Below, piece by piece: positions 12,235-36,792 of a stretch of 64,000 nt of DNA. Made by a program: the position numbers and the translations under genes. The stretch comes from Litomosoides sigmodontis. Taxonomy: Eukaryota > Nematoda > Chromadorea > Rhabditida > Onchocercidae. Each line of letters begins with the position of its first letter. Position 1 is the stretch's first letter. Below the pieces are notes generated by a model, which saw nothing but the letters and a program-made list of their open reading frames with translations, was not told where the DNA came from and did no database searches. Location: positions 8,781,365-8,845,364 of the forward strand of contig OY718806.1 in NCBI GenBank assembly GCA_963070105.1. The letters run 5' to 3'.

Positions 12235-15200
12235 ATGAATGCAACAAAACAGGAGGGTTCAGGTGATCCACCACCAACGCTGAAATGGAAGAAAGTTGTA
12301 AATACAACGGGTCCTACTCCACGGTACGTTCTTGTAAAATCAGGCGTCGTTTGTATGTCATCACAATCAATTTTAACCACTAATGCGTACGAAAGTAATT
12401 CCGGTTGGTCGAACAACATTTTTTTGTGAAATTTGGATTCGTTTAAGATGTTTTTTGATTGATATTCGACATAAATTATTAGCATAAAATATTTTCATAA
12501 CATTGTATTATTTGCTAGACCACGTCATGGGCATCGGGCAGTTTCGATAAAAGATCTGATGATAGTTTTTGGTGGAGGCAACGAAGGCATCGTCGATGAG
12601 TTACACGTGTATAATACAGGTTATTTTTGGATTTCGGTTGCATAACTTCTTTTTAAAGCCACTTTCTGTCACTTATTTTATGATAGTTATAGTATAGACA
12701 TGTCGGTTTCCTTGTTATTAATCTTAAACTTGATCTTTTTTAAAAGTTTGGTACTATTGGTTCATCAGCTGCGTTTCTGTATGCATAACTGACGTATATC
12801 TGTATGCATAACTAACGTATATCTGGAAGACATACTTTATGCAAAACTGCTGGATCAACAGAGTTTTTTCATTTAGCAACAAATCAGTGGTTCGTTCCGG
12901 CTGTTAAAGGCGAAGTACCACCTGGATGTGCAGCATATGGCATTATTTGCGATGGTACTAAAATTTATCTCTTTGGCGGTATGGTTGAATATGGAAGGTT
13001 TGTAAATTAAACTTTTAATAGATGTTTCTTAGCCGGGTTCTTTGAGTTTTGGAGTAAGATATGAGAGGAATGTTTTTCATAGTGTGCTTCTAGAATATGG
13101 TTTGTTTTTATGAAAATTTAAGTCAGTAAATGTTCTTTTTAGATATTCCGCAGAGCTTTATGAACTTCAAGCCAGTAAATGGGAATGGATACGCTTGCTA
13201 CCACAACCACCGAAAACGGGCCAGCCTGCTCCTTGTGCTCGCTTGGGTCACTCTTTTACGCTTGCTTCGAATCAGGTGATTCATTTCAAATACTAAATTT
13301 TTGGTGATTTATATGGTCTTTCTTTGTTCTTAGCAAAAAATGCAATTTGGCTTTCGGTTTCAGGTTTGCTATATATTTGGTGGTTTGGCCAACGCTAGTG
13401 AGGATCCAAAAAATAATATTCCGCGCTACCTAAACGATTTGTATGTTTTGGATCTCAACAAACCACATGACAGCCTGCAGTGGGAAGTTCCCGACGTTAG
13501 TTGCAAGTTTTTGAATTTGAATCAATAAGTTTTTCATTTTTAATTATTGAAAGGATTTTGTTCTCAGATGGAACGTCGGAAATTACAGGTTATCAATAAA
13601 ACATCTGCATAATTCACATTAGTTTATTTAATATGTAGTTTGTGTTCATTTCTGATTGATTTAAATGGTTTTTGGGATCTTTGAAATGGCAACCAATTGT
13701 CGCATTAAGATATATTTTACATTACCAATAAGATTAGAACATTTTCTTGAACGAAAAAGAATGGTATTGGTAACCATTACAATTTTTATCCGTTATCTTT
13801 TATTAACCATGTATCTGTCACCTCCTTTGTTGTAGACCTATGGACCTCCTCCTCCTCCACGCGAGTCGCATTCTGCAGTCATAGTGGAAAAAAGTGGTGA
13901 ACATCGGCGACTGATAATCTTTGGTGGGATGAATGGCTGTCGTCTTGGTGATTTATGGATCTTAGATCTTCTCTCAATGACATGGACAAAGCCTGAAATT
14001 GGTGGAATTCCACCACTACCACGTTCGCTACATTCTGCTAATGTTATTGCTGAAAGGTATTTTTTTGAGTTTGTATCTTTAAGAACTTCAATTAAATATA
14101 GTGAAGGAGCAGCAACTTTTTCGAGACAAAGCAATAAATTAATGTGAATATGACTTTCAAATTTTTTTTTCTATTACAAAAAAAGATCACATAGTCTGGC
14201 TAGAATAGATATACGGATTATCTTCAGTTATTACTAACTAACGTATTTGCACGAGCTAACTCGGACAAATATGGCCATTGAGGATTAAGTTGATTAATAA
14301 AGCAGTTATCTAAATTTTGTCATTATAATCCCGTATACAGGATGATAATGTTCGGCGGATGGGTGCCTCTTTTGACGCCCGATATGAAAATGCAGCAAAT
14401 CGAAAAAGAATGGAAGTGTACAAATACACTCGCTTCATTGAACCTACGTACAATGTGCTGGGAAGATATATCGTTAGAACTTCTTGAATGTAAGTTTCAA
14501 TTGGTGAATGATTCTTTTGTTATTGAAGAGCCTTAAAGATCATATTTCTTAACCAGCTAACGTTGCTAAGTATTCGTTTCCTAGCTTATTGATATCGAGA
14601 AGATTACACTAAAGTGGTAATTTATGTAAGAATTGATAAATTTAGCTGCAGTACCCAGAGCTCGAGCGGGACATAGTGCCGTTGTCATTAATAAGCGCTT
14701 GTATGTGTGGTCTGGAAGAGATGGGTATCGCAAAGCTTGGAACAATCAGGTATCCTCCTTATAATTCCAAACTCGAAAAAAAAATAATTTTTTGGCAGTT
14801 AACTAATTCATAACTTTTTGTTGTAATATATTTGTTCTTGCGAAATTCGTTGCAAGCATTAGTAGCAGTGCTTGACCCATTTGTCGTTGAATTTTAGTAC
14901 AAAGTATCATTTAAGGTCTGTTGTAAAGATATGTGGTATCTGGAAACGGATAAACCTGATGCACCTAGCCGTGTACAACTTATTCGTGCTACAGTATCGG
15001 GTCTGGAAGTATGTTGGAATGCTGTACCTACAGCTGAAGCGTACTTTTTGCAATTACGTAAATTTCCAGCCAAACCTGATGATAGTTAGTTTTGTACTAA
15101 ATTAGCTAACTAATTCCAAATCACAGTCCAGAGTTTCTTTTCCTGGAATTTTAATATCCAGTTGTACAGTTTTACAAAAATGATTTTCTGAGAAATACGA

Positions 15201-18200
15201 TTTCGCAAATAATTGATTTCGAGATATCAAGGCCTATTTTATTTTCGTTAAGCTTCAATATACTTATATGTCTGAGAAGGATTATTTTGAATTCCATGTT
15301 TGGTGAAGGAGGAAATGATAAAAAGTAAAAAAGGAAGCTCATACAAGTAGCCTTAAAGATCTCATGATATAACTTATCACTAATTGGTTCTAGTAAAGAG
15401 ATGAAAAAAAAACATAAGAAATTTTATTAAATTCGAGGGGAATTATGAAGTTCAGACATCTTATCAACGAAAATCTTTTAGCTATCAGATCGGCAGCAGG
15501 TGCTCGTATAACTGCGACAAAAAAACCTTTGACAGGAAAGGTGATCGCAATTCGAGGCGCTGCAGCTGGTAGACCACAGGTGATGAAAATGGTCAGAGGT
15601 GCACATCGCGGTCCAGCTACTTTTATGGCTCACGGTCCTGGCGGACATTTTCTCCGCGTTCTACCTACATCTAGATTGGCCACTCCAAATCAGGTAATTT
15701 TGCTGTTTTTTTCTGGAACTTGTTCTTTATCCATTTTTTTACACAAAGTAACTTATTAGTTGCGTTATGTTTTTTTTTCTTTTTTTTTGGTGTACTCATT
15801 TCTAATGAAAAGAAAAACAAAAGCAGTTTAAACAGTTTGGAAAGTTTATAGTTGCATTGTGTAATCAAAATTTTTTCTGCTTTTTTCTCGAAGTTGGTAA
15901 GTACCTTCCCTTTGCTTCAATTTCTGCAACTGATGCACCACATTCACTGAATTTTCTATTTTTTCTTTATTGATATAGATCATTCAGCTTCCTATTTTCA
16001 AGGCTTTTATGTGATACTTTACCTTTCAGTGCTCGTTTAATTTCAGAATAGTTTCTTTGACTTATAACCATCTGTTACTTTAAAAAATCATTTAATATGT
16101 TTCATCTAAGTGTATGAAGCATACTGTTTGATTAGGTTTGTTCGTTTTATCCTTTTTGGTTGCTGTAAGTATTGAGAATCTGAAGTATTGAGTCTCATTT
16201 TGTATTTCATTAGGCCACGTTACACGTTCTACAAAGCTGGAAGTTTCACCGCTTGTTTTGATCCATCAACAAGATAGTAAGAGAACCGTCACAGATCCAG
16301 TAAATTAGAAGTCAGCCATCAGTCACGTCAATTTTTGGCATATGCTGAGTGAGCTTTCCGTAGTTCTCTCATTTTTCCGTAATCTCGTTTTTCCGTAACA
16401 GATTAGATATACTTCTATTACTAATGATTTAAGCCTCTGCTTTTGTCGCACTGCATTAATCATTAAGCTTCGGATTTTTGCCGCTGAATTGGCTTTTTTC
16501 GGATATAGTTCATGAAATAACTATTGTGCTCTTTGCATATATTTCGATAAGTCATTTTCCAGTTACTCACCACTAACTAGGTGTAACATATTGAGAGGCA
16601 TGTGATTTACAAGTCGAAGTTAAATAATATATTTTCTGTTACTAACAGCAATGGAAGCTTAATTTTATGTCGATGGTTGCTTTAGTGAGTAATATCACAC
16701 TGTGATCGAAGAGATTAATATTGACTTCTCGAAATAAAATGAAATAAAATGACTGTTAATACTGGTGGCCTGTCCTGCCCGTGTCACGCGACACTTTTCG
16801 AGCATGTTGCATGAGGCATTTGCCAACTCGGATAAAATTACTGCAGCGCAGTGTAGCCATCTTTCTGCATTTCAAGTAGTATGTACCATAATTTTAGGCT
16901 ACCATTGTCAAACATCAAACCACAAAAGCGATTCTAGTGACTAAGGCACCTGGAGCTGGCTATGCTGTACCACATAGATTTTTATTCCTGCAGCAGACAA
17001 ATTGTCCTGCTGTATCTGCCTCAAATGTTAGTGCTGGAGACAGTTCACAACTATCGGTTGTTGAATCTGTGTCACCATCACACGTTGTTCAGCCTAGGAA
17101 CAGCAGTGCAGATCCGACCGCAGTAGCTACGGAACATACACCATCGATTTCTACACAAGGAACAACATATACCACTCCAGTGATGCCAACTGTTGATGTT
17201 CGTATCACGTTTATCACCTCATTAAGAAGGCTGTAACAAAAATAATTTTTCATCCACTGCAGGTTGTCATCTTACGCTCTGTAGTGTATTGAGGGTCTCT
17301 CTAATCGTAGCGGAAATGACGTTCAATTTCTGCCATATTGTTTCCTATTTGTGACTATTTCAGATTGGTTTACCACAAAATCTTTTGGATGAAACAGCTG
17401 TGGATGGTGAAACTGTTATTATTCAAAATACTGATGTAGCTGAGCAGCATCTGAAGCAATCATGCAATAGTACTGTTGGTGCTAATCGTACATCTGGCTC
17501 TGCTACATGTGATGCTAGGAAAACGAATGCATTGCAAATGGATGCAACTCACATGCAGACAACTACTACTAAGGTAAAATGTAGAAAAAAATAAGCTATG
17601 GACACGAAGGTATGGAAATTTTATATAATTAAAATTTGTCCTGTGCTTTATGTTACATCATAGTTCATCGCAATTTGAAAAAAGGCTCACTATCGATATT
17701 TCATTACCATTTCTTGTAATGAACTGTCAGGAAGTAGATTCAGAAAACGTCCACATGGATAATTTTCTAGGACTTAGTTTCGACAAGTTTTCAAAATGTG
17801 AGGACAGCATAAGGTTAGATCTTACAACTAATTTATTTTCTTATTTATATGTTTGGTTCAGTATGCGCCGTGTGGAGAAGTAGAAACTTCATCCAAAATA
17901 ATTCGACCGAAAGGAAATATGATAGCAATAGCTGCTGTACCTTCTGTTGATGCTCAACTAGAAATGCCGTTAGCTGGCAATGTTATTCAGGGAAAATCTC
18001 CCATGGAAATGGATGTCAAGAGTGAAAATGAGCCTGATGTGGCAAGCAGTGCTGGCGGTGATAAACCCGGTAGTGACTGATTTCACAATCGATCGTAATT
18101 TATCACCTTGAAGCTATTCTTTTTGTTTTGCTTCAGAACTGTAGGAGAAAGCAGTTTTTATAATTTTCTTCATGCAGTTTTGTTGTGAAAATTTTGTAAA

Positions 18201-20317
18201 ATGGTTTCAGGTAAAACTGAAGTAATGACAGTGATTAAATGTAAAGAAGAAGAAGAGAGAAAGGATGAAGACAATGTTGAGGAGAACGTTGTTCCTGTTA
18301 TTGAACAAATGAAAGTTGAAGATGCTGATGGGGATAAACCTAAAGCTGATTTTCCACTCGAAGAAAAAGAACAATGCGACGACTTAGATTCATCACTTGA
18401 TAGTGGGAGGCTGCAAATAGTTACCTCTAGCAGTGATATAAGCGTAAAGGATGTTGAGGAATCAGAATGTTTGGACTCGATATCGACCGAAACTGCTAAA
18501 TCGGTAGACTTAGATAGCGTGAACCAACCTGTAGCAGCAACGTCTAGTAAAGACACGGAGATAACTGCTACAGTAGCAGTAACTGTGAACGCTGACAGTG
18601 TAGCAGTTGAAGAAGTTCAAAATGCAGTTGTCGCAAAGAAGTGTGATTCATCCGTTACAGTTGTGAAAGTAGAATCTGATGCTGCAGAATCCAGTCGATC
18701 TCATCGTCCTACGTTATTGGAGGTAATTTTTGGTTTCTAACTGTCAATTTTAGAATTTTTTTCCAACTCTTATTGGATATGACATTAATAGTGAACTGAC
18801 GTCGTGATAATTTTGATAGATTTAAATCATTCGCTTAATAAACTGTGTAAATTTTTTCGTGGTATTAGTAGTTTTCCTTTCATTTTTAGCAAACGACAGA
18901 GCCAGAGTGGTACAACGTTGGAATCATCAAAGGGACAAGCCATCTCGTAACACACTATTTTTTACCATGTAGAGACGTGGAAGATGCTTTCAGGGTATCT
19001 TCCGTTTTTTTTTTTATATTTGTACAGATGTATTGTTAGTTATTTATACCAGTACCACTAGGAAATATTTTTTGATGGAGATTTTCTTTTGAGAGGAGAG
19101 TCTTGAATCCCAGTTCACATTACACTGTTTTCTGATATTAATTTCGGAACACATTGCTTTCATACCAGTATAACATAGAAATCCCACTGAAGTTTCTATT
19201 CTGTGTTAAGTCCTTCATAATTCTTATAATCACCTCGAAATGAATATGAATTTGGTTCAGGCTAATTATTTGAGAAAAGCCGAACTTGAAGCTGGAACTA
19301 CTTACCATTTTCGTGTTGCTGGCGTAAATGCTTGCGGTCGAGGCAATTGGTCGGAGGTAAACTGTTATGTAAGATTTGATCTTCTCTTACCGGTTAATTT
19401 TTTGTTGCGGTTTTTAGAAGGTGTTTTATAGGAATTATAAAAGCTGAATTTTTTAAGAGGCAAAAGGTCATAGTTCATTGTTTCACTTTTCAGACAACTG
19501 CTTTCAAAACTTGTCTTCCTGGCTATCCCGGCGCTCCTTCTAATATCAAGGTGACGAAGAGTGTAGATGGGGCACATCTGACCTGGGATCCACCGCAAAT
19601 CTGTCCCGGTAAAATTTCATGTTCTCTAATAGGATGAAGGGAATTGCTTATTCCATTTTTGTCCGGGATTATTCAGCTAGGAGTATCAATGAAGACTTAA
19701 GTGGTATTTGAGACGTATGGCATGGTGATATCGAATGAATCTTCTAGCTATTTTAAAGTTAACCATTTCATACTATTAATGTTTAATCTACACTATCGAA
19801 CAGTTGTTTTTTAGGTAGGGTTACAGAGTATAGTGTGTATTTGGCAGTTCGTAACACTTACGGTCGTGAAACCCATCTTTCATTCGCTCGCGTTTACGTT
19901 GGTTCCAACCCGTTTTGTATTGTTTCCTTAGCCAATTTACACACTGCACATGTCGATAGATCTTCCAAGCCAGCAATTATATTTCGAATTGCGGCACGTA
20001 ATGAGAAGGTGAATTTCTTTGCTAATATCTTAACAGAAACACCGGTGACTCTACATTTAATTTACTTCTGTAACAACTATCCACAAGTCGTTACGTGACA
20101 CGTGTCCTTTCATTGCATTATAATATGTGCCCGGTAGCAACCAGAAAATTTATTTCAGGGTTATGGACCTGCAACTCAAGTGCGTTGGTTACAGGAACGG
20201 CCTTTGCGTCCAGTTACTGTTATTGGTGCTAATGCAGGTAGTCGTGGTTATTTCCAACAGCGAGTTGCATTACCGCAAGGACCACGACTTCCTTACAAAA
20301 GACTTCGAATTGGTTGA
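12235..20317 (+). CDS. hcf-1: Host cell factor 1 (HCF-1), Kelch plus fibronectin III
   Basis: HCF-1 is a nuclear scaffold that links transcription factors to histone-modifying complexes. Nineteen exons fit in phase: 12235-12323, 12519-12619, 12877-12997, 13143-13275, 13364-13495, 13836-14056, 14341-14489, 14646-14749, 14916-15084, 15419-15693, 16898-17197, 17364-17573, 17862-18069, 18211-18722, 18890-18994, 19261-19356, 19494-19608, 19815-20008, 20159-20317; about 1,130 residues. A six-blade Kelch propeller spans roughly residues 25-370 ([54 protein letters not shown]). A fibronectin III start follows ([13 protein letters not shown]), then a basic Gly/Arg-rich stretch, a long acidic region (about 738-908), and paired C-terminal fibronectin III repeats ([43 protein letters not shown]). 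The end KRLRIG is basic. The long proteolytic repeats of vertebrate HCF-1 are absent, as known for nematodes. The acceptor at 15418 is weak. A CTCAG acceptor at 12220-12224 sits just before the ATG. Confidence 0.93.
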
Positions 20318-20388
20318 ATTTTAGTATTATCTGCTGAAGACAAATTAAGTTGATTTTTAACTCCCTAAATTTTCTCATATACTCGAAG

Positions 20389-20471
20389 TCTCGATTACGC
20401 ATAACTCTGACAGCAAACATTTACCTCCCTTCATTGATAAAATTGATTAGTGTTGATGAGACATTATAAAC
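20389..20471 (-). repeat. Dispersed inverted repeat, arm 1
   Basis: Reverse-complement match to 23656-23742 over about 85 bases. Only a few mismatches and a short indel are seen. The shared core reads AGGGAGGTAAATGTTTGCTG on the minus strand. Confidence 0.8.
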
Positions 20472-20717
20472 GGGTCCAGAATAGTGCTGATGTACACTAT
20501 CCTAGCTCTATTCAGATATTTGCGTCATAAGACATTGATTATAACATATGTATAAATTACTTTCATGTACAAATATCCGTGCGGTTTACAATCCCTAAAA
20601 TTTTGTTGTTACTAGTCATAAAAATTTGCTCAGGTCTCGGCAATGTACGCAACTCCATTGTCGGAGATTATAATTGCATTACTGTGCAGATTTTGTGAAA
20701 TGTTTTTTTTCTGTTCT

Positions 20718-20723
20718 AATAAA
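20718..20723 (+). terminator. Possible poly(A) signal of HCF-1
   Basis: AATAAA about 400 bases past the HCF-1 stop. It is the first exact hexamer I noticed in that flank. Confidence 0.3.
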
Positions 20724-21666
20724 TACGTTTTCTGCATTATTGTAGATCATTTTTTATTGTATAATTTAGGGCACCTTTACTGTTGCTTATATATTTTTTG
20801 CCTCACTCGTATCTGTTTTTCATTATTTTAAATCATGATTTAATTACGATGTTACTTCATGATTTTAGCATTGTATTAGTAGCATTTGCATTGTATTACT
20901 AATTATTTCAAAAGTTATTGAAGCGATTTTCGAATTGCGATTATTTAGGCCGAGTAACAAGTATGGAAGAAGAAGAGTGATATGACTGGAGGGACTTTTT
21001 TTGTCTTCCCTTTTTTATTTGAGAGTATTTTCAATTGAATGAATAAACGATCATGACGAATAATAGTACACTATTTGACAAATTTCACATTCATGTGTAT
21101 ATAAATGTGAATTTTTATACGCATCTACAAATATGGAAATATTCGAACTTAACTGGCTGCCATTGTGAGGTGGGGTGGTTGTAGAGATATTTTTGAAAGA
21201 CGTATCCAGTAGCATTGCCATCCAGGGACGGCAGTTACGCGATGAGTTTGTCAATTAAAGCCTCTTGAATGATTGAGTTTGAATGTAGGTGTGAAGGGGA
21301 TTTTTATAGAACGTACATCATTAAAGATTAGGGATAAACATGTGAGAATGAAGAAGAGATGAGGAATGCGACGGATAGAAGTGATGAAAAACGAGAGAAG
21401 AGGACTCATTCAGTGGGGTGGCAAGATTTCTAAATGAATTTGAGGATTGAAAAAGACTAGCGTGGATGGCGGCTATATTGATCGAGAAGTTACACTGAGT
21501 GAAATAAGATGGGATGGAAATTGATTCGAGTGGTGGTAGTGACTTTGTTAGATGAAAGGAAGCTAGACGTAGTATGGGTAGTTTGAGGGATGGTTAGACA
21601 AGGCGAACAAGCAGAAGCTGAAAGCTTGCGTCGGTTTCTTTCGTCTAAACTGAGGAGCTACAAGGA

Positions 21667-21750
21667 TTACTACTAACTACTACTACTACTACTACTAATA
21701 GTAATAGTAATACTAATAGTAATACTAGTACTACTACGACTGCTACTGCT
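21667..21750. repeat. TAC/TAG triplet microsatellite
   Basis: Run of CTA, ATA and GTA triplets upstream of the SLO-1 start, with the two halves partly self-complementary (TACTACTAC and GTAATAGTAATA types). Confidence 0.7.
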
Positions 21751-21849
21751 AACGACACGTAAGCGGCTAGCATTATTGATATTTTATTTATGTATCGTAT
21801 TTTTGTTTACAGTGTTGTTTCGTTGACAGTAATTGATACGCAGTGAAAG

Positions 21850-34499
<12,650 letters not shown>

Positions 34500-34857
34500 T
34501 TTTTTGTGCTAGTCTATTTTTCTTATTCCACTTGAAAATGATGTAGCTCAAGACTGCTCTACCTGTAACATCTAATCAATAAAGAAGCCCCTGTCACTAT
34601 AGGGAATGTGTTATGGTGAGCTAAAATATAAAGCAAGGCTTTTAGCAATTCTAGCTAACAATTGTAACTCAGATAAATTAACTTTCCCAAATTCATTTTT
34701 AAGCCATTGTTTTGCCTGTGTATTAAAAGAAATGTGTACAATACACAAATAAATCACATGTAAAATTTGTAATAAATTCTTTTTATATACAAATTTACAA
34801 CACAACAAACAAGTAACCAAATATTAAAAGAAAGATAGGAAGCCTTCATGTCTCCCA
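34500..34857. other. 3' flanks of convergent SLO-1 and GGPP synthase
   Basis: The 358 bases between two facing stop codons contain the SLO-1 poly(A) signal and no further gene. Confidence 0.6.
34578..34583 (+). terminator. slo-1: Poly(A) signal of SLO-1
   Basis: AATAAA 79 bases past the SLO-1 stop codon, at a normal distance for a short nematode 3' untranslated region. Confidence 0.65.
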
Positions 34858-36545
34858 TTATTTACCATTTCTCATTTGCACACTATCAACATTGCGCATC
34901 TGCTGGATATCTTTATGCAACGTCTCGATCAAATGTTCTAGTTCCTTATTACCACCTAGATTGTTAATATGCGAAACCAGCGTATCATGTAATTCTTGTA
35001 AACGTCTCAAGGTGTATCTACAAGGGATAACTCACAAATCATTAAGTAACAGAAAAATAATGAAACTCATGATGCGCAAGCAAAGCGCTTAACATGGAAA
35101 AACGTTTACCCGAACGCTCCTCGTTCTTCTATAATTCGTATACAGTGCTTCTTAATTTCCACTTCTTTAGGCTTTTGACGTAATATGTCTGAAAGATTAA
35201 GCACAAACCAGTGGAATAAAAAATTCTGACACATTCCTTAAACGGTCATGATGTTACATTTAAGATAGGAAAATCTTTATTTGATAAATTATGATAATTA
35301 CTAATAATTTCGTCGTCGTTACTTTTTTTGTTAATGGCAACTATAATAGGGAAAGAGAACTTCCCTTCCGTAAGATCTTCAGCAAATGTCTTCTGTTCTG
35401 CATATGAGTGAGAACAAAGATTGATGTAATCATCTCTGCAACATTTATCTAAGCAATTAAAAAGAATGAGGCGGAAAAGGACAAATTGCATGAATAAAAA
35501 CTTAGGATGCGAAACAGTTACCTGATCTGGAAATAAACAGCCAAATCTCTTATCAGGGGTTTAAAGTCGTATTGCTTTTCCCCAAACAATTCCATCAATT
35601 GCACTGTCAGAGCGAACAAACCACCCGTTTCTGAAAAATTTTATTGCAAGCGAAATGAATCTTCATCAAATCTATCGAGGTAAAATTCACAACTTCATCC
35701 TAACTAACGGTTGACACATACTTTGTGCCGCCATTTGCTCATACTGCTCCTCGGTTGGGCATTGAACTATATCTCGCCAATACAATTCCTTTCCCTGTCC
35801 ACGATGCAGTTCCAGCAATTGTTCTAAATATTATAGGATTAAGTGGAGAGCTAACACAGTGTCAGTATTTTCGTGTAAACCTGGCGAACATCTCTTTTCT
35901 TTCTTCAGAATGGAGAATTATATCAAAACGCAATGAATCGGATTCGTTCCATATCCAAAATCTCAAAATGTTTACCAGATTTAAATTCTGACTCCTAGGT
36001 TTGGCACATAAGAGCATTTTAAACTCACACAGAGGAAAATAATTGATAAAAACCTGTAAAGATCTTCGCAGCTTCAAATTTGCCCAACAACATGCACTTA
36101 GAAAGTGCTGCAAAATACACATAATTCGCTGTGTTGATTGTACGCGGAATCCCATAAATGCTATGTGTTACAGGTAATCCACGTCGTAGAAGCGAGTTAT
36201 CTTCGATATCATCAATCCTGTAATTTTAACTAAAACAACTAATAAAAACATGCCACATTACTTCCGTAAGTAAAGATTTTGAAATCCTTAAGTCCTGCAT
36301 AATTTCGAGGAAATTAAGCAGTTGGGACTGCTTGCAACAACCTCTCCATAGCCAAGCAACACACAAGCTTACATAAGTGAGGCGTTGTGCAGCATTTCCA
36401 CCACATTCATGATGGAATCCAGTATTTGTATATCGACTTGCAACCAAAAATTAAATGCCTTTGCTAATTGGCTCCTTAAGCGTTTCCCAGGTATCTTCAA
36501 TATATATTCGTATGGTGCGAGCAATTGCGCCGCATCATCCGCCAT
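34858..36545 (-). CDS. GGPS1: Geranylgeranyl diphosphate synthase
   Basis: This enzyme condenses farnesyl diphosphate with isopentenyl diphosphate to give the C20 lipid used to prenylate Rho and Rab GTPases. Seven exons fit in phase: 36545-36373, 36217-36054, 35823-35722, 35630-35522, 35435-35323, 35188-35110, 35017-34858. They give 299 residues, almost exactly the animal type III enzyme length. The first aspartate motif is [13 protein letters not shown] (Asp60, 61, 64). [13 protein letters not shown] follows, and the second motif is FQIRDDYINL (Asp184, 185). The family segment [11 protein letters not shown] and the C-terminal [14 protein letters not shown] also match. It lies 248 bases downstream of PRP18 on the same strand, with a CTCCAG acceptor 12 bases before the ATG, as for a downstream operon gene. 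Confidence 0.95.
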
Positions 36546-36557
36546 TTTGCAACAAAA

Positions 36558-36563
36558 CTGGAG
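36558..36563 (-). promoter_or_regulatory. Candidate trans-splice acceptor of GGPP synthase
   Basis: CTCCAG on the minus strand, 12 bases before the ATG at 36545 and about 195 bases after the PRP18 poly(A) signal. This spacing is typical of SL addition inside nematode operons. Confidence 0.5.
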
Positions 36564-36752
36564 CAAAGAACTAATTAGGAACCAAACGATGCCACTTTTA
36601 GTAAGTGCAAAAAATGTAAGACAACGAGAAATGAAGTTCCACATTTCAAAATCAAGATGAATAGCTCATTCCGACCCATTTCATCACAAACAAAGATATC
36701 TGTTAGTCGCTGTTCGTATGTAGTAACGAATGCATTTACGGCATGAATAATT

Positions 36753-36758
36753 TTTATT
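36753..36758 (-). terminator. Poly(A) signal of PRP18
   Basis: AATAAA on the minus strand, 34 bases past the PRP18 stop. Confidence 0.6.
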
Positions 36759-36792
36759 TACATTATACAATTACATGACATAACATATAAAA

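Larger units (their letters stand above)
20318..21849. other. HCF-1 3' flank and SLO-1 upstream region
   Basis: Tandem same-strand intergenic region of 1.5 kb. It contains one arm of a dispersed inverted repeat (20389-20471), a TAC/TAG triplet run (about 21667-21750) and, near 21801-21812, TTTGTTTACAG, a possible trans-splice acceptor for SLO-1. No additional coding exon is supported. Confidence 0.45.

Noticed and set aside
15671..15868. Lys-rich minus-strand open frame
   Set aside because: Lies over an HCF-1 exon end and a poly-T stretch of its intron; the plus strand explains the coding part.
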